The notes under the pieces were generated by a model. The model was not told the origin of the DNA. It did not search any database and was given only the letters and a program-made list of their open reading frames with translations. Shown piece after piece: positions 42,181 to 50,222 of a DNA stretch of 64,000 nucleotides (position 1 is its first letter; every line of letters begins with the position of its first letter). This stretch comes from Symbiodinium natans. Its lineage: Eukaryota > Sar > Dinophyceae > Suessiales > Symbiodiniaceae. The stretch spans positions 222,501-286,500 of the forward strand of contig CAJNDS010000990.1 in the NCBI GenBank assembly GCA_905221605.1. Direction: 5' to 3'. Both the position numbers and the translations under genes were made by a program.

Positions 42181-42696
42181 CTGGGCTTTTGGGGCTTCAG
42201 GATATTTCAGGGCCTTTGGGTCTACCTCGACCCCCAACCCATGTAAAAACAACCCCAAACCCCTTAAAAAAGGGAACTGTTTTACATATTTTGGCGGTGT
42301 AGGTAGGGTTTGGGGGTTTAGGGTTTGGGGTTTAGAGTTTAGGGTTGAGGGTTTAAGAACCTTCTGAGTGCGACTAGGGAATGAGGGAGTGCGCCGAGGC
42401 CTCGGGTTGGGGGTGTCTTGGTAGCATGGCGCAGGTACCCCACGTCTCATGCATGTAGGGCAGCTCCGAGATTTAGTAGAAGCAAACGGCAGACGCGAGG
42501 CAGGCTGCGATCTTTTTGGCAGAGGCTCATGGACTCTCTTAGAACCTGTCATCTGCACCCCGGGCCGCAAACCGTGGCGGATCCCTCGGCGCGGAGTCGC
42601 TGAGCTTTGATGCCCCTTGATGCAGGCTCTTTGTCTCGGCTTCCACCGCCTACCAAGAAGGTCAAAAAGCCGAGTTTGCAACGCCATATTGACCAT
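42181..42696 (-). CDS. Two exons, basic Pro-rich protein start
   Basis: ATG at 42696 (MVNMALQTRLFDLLGRRWKP...) runs 112 codons to AAG|GTTCTT at 42361. After a 135-nt intron containing element F2, exon 42181-42225 (GGTCGAG|G) reads VDPKALKYPEAPKAQ and ends at GTGAGC, a consensus donor. All phase 0. The first exon is rich in Arg/Pro/Ser with two Cys pairs; function unknown. Confidence 0.5.
42229..42304 (-). mobile_element. Introner-like element, family F copy 2
   Basis: Minus strand: CTACACCGCCAAAATATGTA ... GTTTTTACATGGGTTGGGGG. It forms the 3' part of the intron 42226-42360. Confidence 0.72.
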
Positions 42697-42831
42697 AAGT
42701 CCTCCGAGGCCCTCCTAGCCCTTTCCTGACTAAGCCTGCATCTCTGCCTACGACGAGCCCCAAACCTTGAACTGTAATCCTCAGCCCCAATAAGCCTAAA
42801 ACCCTGACGCCCTAGACTGCAAACACCTGAC

Positions 42832-42905
42832 GGTGGCCGAGGCAGCGGCATGCTTTCGGAGCTCCGCGAAAAGCTCCACGAAGCCCATCTCGGAAGGCTT
42901 TCGCA
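42832..42905 (-). CDS. Internal exon
   Basis: CCTTCGAG then RKPSEMGFVELFAELRKHAA, ASAT and donor GTCAGG. Helical, natural composition, unknown. Confidence 0.57.
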
Positions 42906-43129
42906 CTCGAAGGTTGCAAAAATGGGTACTTAGGGTTCCGGTTTCTTCTTTGCATTCCTGGGTTATCTTGGTTTAGGGTTTGCTGGGCTTACAGGGTGTT
43001 TTACAAGGTCTTGCATAGGGTTCTACGGACGGGGTGCGTCTTCTAAGAAGTTGCTGTCTTTACATGTCCAGGCTCATGAGAGGCCCAACCCAGGGTGCAG
43101 GAAGAAGGAGGTTTAGGGGTTTGGGGGCT

Positions 43130-43258
43130 GAGTCTAGGGTTGAAAAGGAATTTGAATGGAGTTTTTGCGGGATTCGCGAAAGATCCACATAGTGCCACAT
43201 AGTCCATCGTGGAGGGTTTCAGGGCTCCCGCGAAGATGAAGCACGTCCCGGCTCCTGA
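43130..43258 (-). CDS. Exon, unknown
   Basis: Frame FRSRDVLHLRGSPETLHDGL, CGTMWIFRESRKNSIQIPFQ. Protein-like; boundaries not set. Confidence 0.45.
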
Positions 43259-43399
43259 ACAACCTTTACTATAGTCGAAACTCTGACCCCTAAACCCCTA
43301 AGGCCCCTAACTAAGCCCGCAAACCCCGAATCAAGCCCCGAAAATCCTGAACCCTAAAACCCTAAACCCCCTAAAACCCCTGTACAAAGAGCTTCTTGG

Positions 43400-43461
43400 G
43401 GGTGGGGGGGCCGGGCCTGCGCGCCGCAACAGACGGCCCAGTAGCGCAGCGCCTGCGCCGG
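43400..43461 (-). CDS. Exon, unknown
   Basis: CATGCGCAG then PAQALRYWAVCCGAQARP. An alternative frame begins at the ATG two bases before the acceptor. Confidence 0.4.
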
Positions 43462-43789
43462 CTCTGCGCATGGATTTAGGGTTTGGGAGGTTGAGGGCTT
43501 GCCTTGAAAGCCAGTAGACTACAATTGTGCCCTACAGTTCCTATTTTGGGGCCATGGTAGCCTCTATTTTTGCATAGCTAGGCGTTTAAGGTAAGGTTTA
43601 GGGGAGAGCTTGGGTGGTTTAAGTTGTTTCGGGTTTAAAGTTGAGGGATTTAAGACTGAGGAAGTTCAGGGCTCAAGGCTTCCAGGGCTTTTGGAGCTTC
43701 TACTAATCCCCTTTAAATAACCACCCTAAACCCTAAACCCTAAACCCTAAACCCTAAACCCTACACCCAAAAAGGAACTACAAGAGAGC

Positions 43790-43863
43790 CTTCAGGTCGG
43801 GTTTGGGATGTAGTGGTTCCACATTCCCGCGAACATATCCCTGCCTACTAGGAGCCACTTTAA
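43790..43863 (-). CDS. Exon, frame uncertain
   Basis: Minus frames VAPSRQGYVRGNVEPLHPKP and RDMFAGMWNHYIPNPT (the latter after CCTAGTAG|G) are both natural. One exon is likely here, flanked by CCCTAAA DNA. Confidence 0.42.
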
Positions 43864-43963
43864 ACTTATAGGGTTTAGGGTTTAGGGTTCAGGGTTTAGG
43901 GTTTTGGGGTTTAGGGGCTAGGGTTTAGGGTTTAGGGTTTAGGGTCAGCCCTTAACCCTAAAC

Positions 43964-44166
43964 CAACATCACCCATTCTGTTGTATGCTCGAACGTCGAG
44001 ATGCAGCTCTGAGTTCGCGTAACAAGTGGCAACTCAAAGCCTGTAGGGTTTAGGACCGTCTAGTGTTTAGGGTTTAGGGTTTAGGGCTTAGGGTTTAGGA
44101 GGAGTTTACGAACTTCACAACACCCCCAATCCCCGTCTCGGTGTCAACGGCAGCCGATACATAAAC
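43964..44166 (-). CDS. Two exons, unknown protein
   Basis: Exon 44123-44166 (TATTTCAG|G) reads VYVSAAVDTETGIG plus one base to GTGTTG. Exon 43964-44040 (CTACAG|G) completes Gly and reads FELPLVTRTQSCISTFEHTT, EWVML, ending at GTTTAGGG, a telomere-repeat donor. Phases agree. Not recognised. Confidence 0.55.
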
Positions 44167-44239
44167 CTGAAATACAACTACCCATGGGAGTTTGGGCCCC
44201 GAATCCCTACACCCTCAGCACCCCCTGAACCCTGTCGAC

Positions 44240-44338
44240 TTGGGATGTTCCCCTGACACTAACAGTCCTCAGTAGGGATTATAATAAGGGGTACTACAAT
44301 CCCTATTAAGGACTGTTAGTAGAAGGGGGAACATCAAC
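44240..44338 (-). mobile_element. Introner-like element, family A copy 2
   Basis: TTGGGATGTTCCCC...CTAACAGTCCT.../AGGACTGTTAGTAGAAGGGG. On the minus strand it begins GTTGATG and ends CATCCCAAG. Confidence 0.85.
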
Positions 44339-44346
44339 CCGGACCC

Positions 44347-44577
44347 TCAACTACAAATCAACAAACACCCTTCAACACCGAACCAGAAACCCCAGCGCGC
44401 GCGGATCAACGCCCAAAAGCCAACGCCGACCGATGAGACCTCATAGGTAAACAAATTCACACACAGGTTACAAGGCCCCCACAAACCCGCAGGTATTTGG
44501 AGCCAGGTAAGGCAGAGTTTCGGGCTGTGGTGGGTCAACCCTAAAGCCCAAACCCTTAACCCCAAACCGGCTCCCAA
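44347..44577 (-). CDS. Open frame, Trp/Gly/Leu-rich
   Basis: KLCLTWLQIPAGLWGPCNLC, VNLFTYEVSSVGVGFWALIR runs into element A2. Hydrophobic; may be partly intron. Confidence 0.28.
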   Translation of the reverse strand: MGAGLGLRVWALGLTHHSPKLCLTWLQIPAGLWGPCNLCVNLFTYEVSSVGVGFWALIRARWGFWFGVEGCLLICS

Positions 44578-44578
44578 G

Positions 44579-44820
44579 AAGAAGGGCCTGGGTGAAGAGG
44601 AGCTTGCAAGGCAGCGTCAGGTACCTGGCAGCGCGTCCCCAGGCCCAGGGAAACAATCTGAGGGAGCCTTATGAGGCGCCCTTAGCATGAAGTGATGGTC
44701 GCTTTTGGGGTACCCCAAATCGAATAACAGGTGCCAAAAAAAAGGGTCACACATGTAGGGAACGCATACCGGTCCTTCCCCATCACGGCCCCAGACCTAG
44801 ATGCCTACGAGCGCTGCAAG
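44579..44820 (+). CDS. Two exons on the plus strand
   Basis: Exon 44579-44620 (CTCCCAAG) reads KKGLGEEELARQRQ to GTACCT. Exon 44759-44820 (CATGTAG|G) reads NAYRSFPITAPDLDAYERCK to GTGACG. The phases (0, then 1) do not match, so a further exon or another donor lies between. Confidence 0.48.
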
Positions 44821-45103
44821 GTGACGAAAATTCACGTTCCCCTACCAATCCATTCCACCATGGCATAACCAAAAACGCCTCCCAACCCTAAACCCATAAT
44901 CCGAAACCCTGCCCTACACCCTACACCCCATAACCACTCCAAGCCAAGATTTGGTCTCTTGGCTACCCTCAACCCTAAACCGTTAAACCCTAAACCCCAA
45001 AACCTAAAACCTAAACCCTAAACCCTAAACCCTAGACCCTAGACCCTAAACCCTAAACCCTAAACCCTACCTTCCCTTTAAACCCTAAAAACCCTGAACC
45101 CTC

Positions 45104-45193
45104 GTGGTGAGCTTGTGCTGTGGCGGGCTTTTGAGTTGCTGCTCCGCCAGTCGGCGTCCAGGGTGCTCACGGCGGAAAATTCGCTGAAGCTGG
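45104..45193 (-). CDS. Exon, Ser-rich
   Basis: GGCGCCAG then FSEFSAVSTLDADWRSSNSK, ARHSTSSPR into TTTAGGG-like DNA. Natural composition. Confidence 0.5.
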
Positions 45194-45238
45194 CGCTTAG
45201 GGTTTAAGTCGTTTTAGGGTTTAGGGTTTAGGGTTTCT

Positions 45239-45373
45239 GGACCCTCTTTACCTACAGTTTTCTGGGTTCTACCTACGACTTAAGGGTAGTCACTACTACT
45301 GTGGCCGTCCGCTACCAAGTGGCTGGCGCATTGACAAAAACAACTACCATGAAGCGTAGGTAAATAGAGTCCC
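45239..45373. mobile_element. Inverted-repeat element, family H copy 2
   Basis: Ends GACCCTCTTTACCTAC and GTAGGTAAATAGAGTC are inverted repeats; the left half matches H1 at 38592-38684. Confidence 0.72.
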
Positions 45374-45977
45374 AGGGAGCCATATCAAGGGTGCCCTTAC
45401 AAGTAAACCCTAAACCCTAAACCCTAAACCCTAAACCCTAAACCCTAAACCCCTGAATTCCTTCAACAAGCAGGCCATGGGCCCCTAGGGTTTACAGTAA
45501 AGTTTGGGGTCAAACACATGACCCTAACAAACCACGGTAGATACTAGCAATTCCAGACACAGGGCTCCCTAAACCTCTTAAACTGTAAACCGCAAGCCCC
45601 AAGCTCTGAACCCACTTAGGGGCTCACCTGAGATGGGACTTCAGCGTTTAAGCTCGGGTTTAGGGAGGTTCCTGACCTTCAACCCAGTACCCGAAGTGCC
45701 AACCTACCAATCGCGAATCCAGTGCCCTGGCACAGACCTACGCTGGCCTGCCCTGGACACTAATCCCCACACCCTCAACCCTAATCCCTAAGCCCACCCC
45801 TTGAATTCCTGCAGCCCGCTAACCTCTAGTTGCAGAGTTGAACAGCCAGGGGACCCAGGTGAGGAAATGTTCCTGCTTAAGGCTTAGGAACTGAGGGTTC
45901 AGGCAGTTTAGGGTTCAGGGAGTTTTCGGAGCTCAGGGAGTTGAGGGGGCTTAGGGAGTTTGGTAGGGGTTACGGAT

Positions 45978-46394
45978 TTACTCCAATACCCCAGCTTCCA
46001 CGAGGCGTTTCAGCAGCTCAGGGCAGAAGCGGCGGATGTAGCTGTCCACCTCTCGGCCCACCACTCCCATCAAAGGGCCAGGCAGGGCTTTTCTTGGGGT
46101 ACCCGAAGCGACTCGTCAGTATTCTCCTGAATCGAAGACCCTAGGCACGAAACCCAAGACGTGACCACAAGCTTGCATTTGACATTGCTTCCTATATGGT
46201 TTTAACTCAAATTCTCTGTACATGTATACATACCTGTACATTACATGGATGTACAAGTTTTTGACATCTACCGATTCATGGCACCCCAAAGAAAGGGACG
46301 ACAAGTTCGAGAAACCGCCCACCTTCCCGCCCGTCTTCTCCGGGAGAGGCTCAGCGCCAAGCTGCTTGGCAGCCTCTTCGATATCCTGGGCTCG
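45978..46394 (-). CDS. 3' end of an unknown gene, two exons
   Basis: Exon about 46324-46394 reads AQDIEEAAKQLGAEPLPEKT, GGK and ends at GTGGGC. Terminal exon 45978-46087 reads GPLMGVVGREVDSYIRRFCP, ELLKRLVEAGVLE and TAA. Both are long, stop-free and charged; their junction phase was not fully resolved. Mixed helix, no family assigned. Confidence 0.55.
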
Positions 46395-46547
46395 GGTTTT
46401 TTTCAGGCCCGGGGTTGAGGGTTGAAGGGTCTAGGGTGAAGGGTTCAAGGGTTTCTGTCGCGTCTACTGTGGAGTTTACTGCAGGGTTTTGGGGGATTAG
46501 GGTGTGGGTTGTTTTGGGGTTCAGGGCCCTGGGGGCTGTCGACCCTG

Positions 46548-46762
46548 AACCTGAAACCCCTCAGCCCGAAGGCACCCCTTACGTTCCCAGTATAGGGGCC
46601 TGAATAATTAGAATAGGGTTTTTGCGTTTTGCGGGGTAACTATAGTCTCATTACAAAGGGACCAAAAGGGAGTATTCTCAGCAATTCTTATTATTAGCAA
46701 TTATTCCGACCCCTATATTAGGGCGACCCGCTGCAAAGTTCGGCATTGAGGCTTTCGGGCTC
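46548..46762 (+). CDS. Two exons split by element E2
   Basis: The first exon reads VDPEPETPQPEGTPYVP plus one base and stops at GTATAG. Removing 46590-46721 completes Arg and continues RPAAKFGIEAFGL to donor GTATGG (exon 46722-46762). The splice joins a Pro/Glu-rich linker to an ordered-looking segment. Unknown protein. Confidence 0.6.
46590..46721 (+). mobile_element. Introner-like element, family E copy 2
   Basis: Inverted ends TATAGGGGCCTGAATAATTA / TAATATAGGGGTCGGAATAA (the latter as complement). GTATAG donor and ATATTAG acceptor lie within the terminal repeats. Confidence 0.88.
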
Positions 46763-46842
46763 GTATGGTTTGCCGACCTTACTATTGAACCCTAACCCCC
46801 ACATCTTAAAACCGTGAACCCCGAACCCTTAAAACCTAAGAC

Positions 46843-47398
46843 GCTAGTGTTTTGGAAACGCTTCCTGTCTGTTCTAGAGGTCTTCATCTGAGTCTCCTGT
46901 CTCGCCTTGTCGACAGCGTCTCTCGTGGCCATGACCTCGACGCAAACCCCCAGCAATATCTTGCAGGCTTTGCATCTGTCATCCCCGAACCCAAAAGCCG
47001 ACAAGCACCAAGCTGGAGTGGGCCAGCGCACTCAACGCACAAAAAGGCCCTTCGGTACCCTCAGGCAACGACCCTCGGCCCCCCCCCCCCCCCCGCCTCT
47101 ATCTCCATGACGCTGTGCCCAAAGTCTGCCTGACGGGCCCCTTCAACTAGCCCCAGAAGTGCGGCCACCTGGACCCCCAAAGTATGTAAAAGAAATCCCC
47201 AAACCCAGAAAGGGAAACATTTTGCAGATTTTTGGGGTGTAGGTAAACCCTACTTTCACCCGATTGCTTCATGGGAATTGGGAGAGAAAGCAAGAGGTTA
47301 TGCGACCCAACGGTGGTTGTGCCAGGGGCTTTCTCGTCTGCAAACACAGAGCAGCATGGCGTGTCTTCATTCATGCCGATGAACGGCCCGTCTCCTCA
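46843..47398 (-). CDS. Three exons, unknown protein, with element F3 as an intron
   Basis: Exon 47249-47398 includes an ATG at 47374 (MNEDTPCCSVFADEKAPGTT ... LPIPMKQSGESR). Intron 47169-47248 equals element F3 (GTTTAC...GGTCCAG). Exon 47061-47168 reads VAALLGLVEGARQADFGHSV, MEIEAG into a G-run. A further exon about 46843-46990 reads CKACKILLGVCVEVMATRDA, VDKARQETQMKTSRTDRKRF. The first two join at phase 0. A competing plus reading exists (WTPK to VNPTFTRLLHGN across the same element), so the strand is likely but not proven. Confidence 0.52.
47169..47248 (-). mobile_element. Introner-like element, family F copy 3
   Basis: Inverted CCCCAAAAATCTGC / GTATGTAAAAG-type ends; 80 nt; intron in either direction (GTTTAC...CCAG minus, GTATGT...GTGTAG plus). 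Confidence 0.8.
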
Positions 47399-47507
47399 GA
47401 ACATGCCAGGCGTTGCGTGGGAGAATCTGTATAACATCCACATGAAACAGGCGCCTCAGATTAGTCACACGATGGTCCTGTAGGGAAGCACTTGGAGTGA
47501 TAGGATG

Positions 47508-47929
47508 CTAGGAGAAGCTTCGAATAGAAGGGGGGGGTTTTCGTCTGTATCTATGGCGATACGATTTCTGCAGGATACAGAAATTTATCTCCAAACCAAG
47601 GATGTTGAGGAGGCTTGATATGACGTACACGTAGAAGGCATCGTCCCATTCATGGTGGGTTCCCTGCTTGTGTGCAAGTCTGTTAACGGCCCAAATACCC
47701 TCGAATTCAAATCTGTCACTCGGGGAGCAGGCATAGGGAAATAAGCCGTAAACCCCCCTAAGCTTGGGATGTTCCCCCTTATACTAATAGTCCTTAATAG
47801 TGACTATCATAGGCGGTACTATCCCTATTAAGGACTGTTAGTATAAGGGGGAGCATCCAAACCTGTAACCTTCAGGTTCCCACCTCGTCGGAATCCACGC
47901 GCACGGACCCAAACTCAAAGCTCTGGCGC
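47508..47929 (-). CDS. Gene 3' part split by element A3
   Basis: Exon 47884-47929 (CTCGCAG|G) reads RQSFEFGSVRVDSDE and ends at GTGGGA. A 121-nt intron (47763-47883) is mostly element A3, ending CATCCCAAG. Exon 47508-47762 then reads LRGVYGLFPYACSPSDRFEF, EGIWAVNRLAHKQGTHHEWD, DAFYVYVISSLLNILGLEIN and onward to TAG: 84 codons with no stop and normal amino-acid use. Both sides are phase 0. The last 25 basic residues may be intron read-through. Family not recognised; the aromatic/acidic mix suggests a folded enzyme or membrane-proximal domain. Confidence 0.65.
47764..47860 (-). mobile_element. Introner-like element, family A copy 3
   Basis: TTGGGATGTTCCCCCTTATA...AGTCCTTAATAG / CTATTAAGGACTGTTAGTAT...GGATGC. 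Supplies the acceptor of the intron 47763-47883. Confidence 0.88.
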
Positions 47930-48049
47930 CTGCGAGAAAGGGAACCAGGGAGCTAGTCTTGGGGGTTTAGGCTTCAGGGTTTTAGGGCTACAGGGTTTAG
48001 GGTTTAGGGGTTTTGGGGGCTAGGGTCTAGTAGGTGCGTGCATTTCAGG

Positions 48050-48265
48050 GTTCGAGGTACCAAGAGCCTGCATGTATTTCCTTTTTGGGGGTGCCTCACT
48101 GTGCGGCTAGTATTGTATGATCAAAAGCACGCAGGCACGATCAAAAATGGTACTTCAAGTGGGGGTCCGGCTCGTGATCTTCAGCGTCAAGACGCCAAGA
48201 GCCACGAAAGCTGTTGTGCAGGGAACATGTTTGCGCGAACAAGAACAGCAACCCAAAAATCCTAA
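48050..48265 (+). CDS. Terminal exon, unknown
   Basis: GCATTTCAG|G, then GTKSLHVFPFWGCLTVRLVL, YDQKHAGTIKNGTSSGGPAR, DLQRQDAKSHESCC... to TAA at 48265. Stop-free and polar. Not recognised. Confidence 0.5.
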   Translation, partial: VRGTKSLHVFPFWGCLTVRLVLYDQKHAGTIKNGTSSGGPARDLQRQDAKSHESCCAGNMFARTRTATQKS

Positions 48266-48420
48266 GCAACCCTAAACCCTAAACCCTGAACTCTAAACCC
48301 TAAGCCTTAAACAGCACAAAAAGAGACTCGCAAAACCTTAGACTCTGACAAGTTCTGAGACCGCAAAGCGTCACTCGAAAGGCTGCGTATCTAAGACTAA
48401 GGGCTAAGAGGGCTTGGGGT

Positions 48421-48422
<2 letters not shown>

Positions 48423-48456
<34 letters not shown>
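48423..48456. repeat. Long poly-G run
   Basis: About 34 uninterrupted G residues, the longest homopolymer in the window. Confidence 0.97.
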
Positions 48457-48586
48457 CTTTTGAAGGGATTAGGGGTTATGAGAGGGTCAGGGTTTATAGG
48501 GCTTTCGTACGTTAAGGGTTTGTAGGGTTTGTTTAAGGGCTTTGGGTGTTCAGAGGTTCAGGCTTTTACTTGTGGGGGGATTGAGG

Positions 48587-48684
48587 GGGATGTCCCCCCT
48601 CAAACTCACAGTCCTTAATAGGGATTTTAATACCCCCTATTGACATCCCTATTGAGGACTGTTAGTATAAGGGGGAACATCTCA
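48587..48684. mobile_element. Introner-like element, family A copy 4
   Basis: GGGGGATGTCCCCCCTCAAA...CAGTCCTTAATAGGGAT / ATCCCTATTGAGGACTGTTA. Followed at once by GTGCAG and an exon. Confidence 0.82.
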
Positions 48685-48691
48685 CCGTGCA

Positions 48692-48793
48692 GGGTCTATT
48701 GAAGAGAAGGCTACTTTTGGTTTGGCTGAGGGACCGGAAAAACACAAAGAGAATCAGGATCAAACAGCAAAGTTCGAGGGTCCAAAACCCAAA
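48692..48793 (+). CDS. Terminal exon after element A4
   Basis: CACCGTGCAG|GG, then SIEEKATFGLAEGPEKHKEN, QDQTAKFEGPKPK and TAA. A second frame (GLLKRRLLLVWLRDRKNTKR...) is open to 48878, so the frame is uncertain. Confidence 0.42.
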
Positions 48794-49055
48794 TAAGGAT
48801 CAACACAAACCAAAAACCTTGTACTTCCTCAAGGCTGCAATAGGAGTATCAGACTTCTGGTCACCAAAATCAACATAAGAATGAACAACAAATCAAAAGC
48901 TCAATAGGTCACGTAGACCTCTTGTAATGCAGTCACCCTAAACCCTAAACCCTAAACCCTAAACCCTGAACCCTAAACCCTAAACCCTAAACCCTAAACC
49001 CTAAACCCTAAACCCTAAACCCCTCCCTTCGTCCCTTCTTGTAATATATAGGGGC

Positions 49056-49334
49056 ATGGCCCAGTCGAAACGAGTAACAGAAACAGGAGCAGGAATAATT
49101 GTGTGCCCCCCCTTCCCTCTCTTCCATCCTGGAATTCCTTCCTCCCTTCCTTCCTTTCTTCCTGTTTTGCGTAAGACGAGTAGATGTCGAAGAGCTGCAG
49201 GTTTTTCGTTCCGACATCTGGAGGAAGTGGAGGCTCTGAAATTACAAAAAAGCACCTACTTGTGCATGCTTACAGGGTCCTACAAGCTGCAAAAAAATCG
49301 TGTAAAGCCTTCCGGAGCTTGGACTTTTTTTTGA
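49056..49334 (+). CDS. Short ORF from ATG
   Basis: MAQSKRVTETGAGIIVCPPF, a Pro/Ser/Leu low-complexity part, then GFSFRHLEEVEALKLQKSTY. Overlaps the minus-strand ORF at 49270; one may be spurious. Confidence 0.35.
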   Translation: MAQSKRVTETGAGIIVCPPFPLFHPGIPSSLPSFLPVLRKTSRCRRAAGFSFRHLEEVEALKLQKSTYLCMLTGSYKLQKNRVKPSGAWTFF

Positions 49335-49455
49335 CCCTACCTGATTCTTCGATCCTTATTTGCCTTTCTTGGATAAATGACTTCTTTTTATGCCCATGCC
49401 CTTTGCTGCCAGGCTGCTTGGTGGCGATGGTGGCGAAAGGTTGCAGGGTCGACTC
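49270..49455 (-). CDS. Basic C-terminal exon
   Basis: STLQPFATIATKQPGSKGHG, HKKKSFIQERQIRIEESGRV, KKKSKLRKALHDFFAACRTL then TAA. Strongly basic, resembles RNA-binding tails in composition only. It lies 3' of the ThTPase-like gene but no link was shown. Confidence 0.45.
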   Translation of the reverse strand, partial: ESTLQPFATIATKQPGSKGHGHKKKSFIQERQIRIEESGRVKKKSKLRKALHDFFAACRTL

Positions 49456-49625
49456 CAAATCGCCACCCTGCGGCGGGCCAGGGCCGAGGGCTTATGCTTA
49501 TCGCTTATAACACCCTAAGCCCTAGACTCGAACTCCTAAACCCTAATAGTCCTGAAGCCTGAACCCGAACCCCTCCAAGGTCTACAGGCTTTATCCCTGG
49601 GAGGCCTTTCGGATCTTGGCTCCCT

Positions 49626-49715
49626 TCATATGTGATGTCGCTCTAACTCAGCTGCCTTGAGTATACTATACTCTTCTGTTTGTGGCATTTTGCTTTTCTT
49701 GAAATAGTAGAACTC
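49626..49715 (-). CDS. Terminal exon, unknown
   Basis: GGTCTAAG|G, then EFYYFKKSKMPQTEEYSILK, AAELERHHI and TGA. Adjacent to a family B end repeat at 49733. Confidence 0.45.
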   Translation of the reverse strand, partial: EFYYFKKSKMPQTEEYSILKAAELERHHI

Positions 49716-49732
49716 CTTAGACCCCCTGATTC

Positions 49733-50112
49733 TTGGTAGGGAATGAGGGAATGAAAGCCCTATATCATCCCTTAAAGGGTATATATGGTTGTGCGCTGTG
49801 CGTTCTCGGCCCCCCCCCCCCCCGCCCCAAGGTATCCCCCCCTCCATGGTCTGCGTCTCCCCTAAACCAACCCTAAACCCTAAACCCTAAACTAAGCCCT
49901 AAGCCCTAAGCCCTGAGCCCGAAGCCCTAAGCCCTATACCCTAAACCCTAAAACCTTAAAACCCTAAACCCTACCCTAAACCCTAAAACCGAAAACCTTA
50001 AAACCCTAAACCCTAAAGCCAACCCATAACCACCCCACAGGGGGAGGGGGGTGGGGGGCCGCCGGGGCGCAACCATATATAGGGCCTCATTCCCTCATTC
50101 CCTACTAAGAAC
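49733..50112. mobile_element. Family B inverted pair enclosing telomere-like DNA
   Basis: CTTGGTAGGGAATGAGGGAA at 49733 and TTCCCTCATTCCCTACTAAG at 50090 face each other, each followed inward by a (A)TATATAGGGC/GCCCTATAT block. A C-run (49810-49822) and CCCTAAA repeats lie between. Confidence 0.6.
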
Positions 50113-50222
50113 CTAGCATACCTTCTTGGGGTCCCTATTAAAAGGGAATCCTACTATTTGGGTGCTATTTTCGGTGTCCCCTATTTTCGTAAACCCCCAA
50201 ACAAATAATAGAAGGCCTTTGA

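Noticed and set aside
42418-42603. Plus-strand ORF from ATG
   Set aside because: Antisense to the minus-strand exon 42361-42696, which has a start, consensus donor and matching downstream exon.
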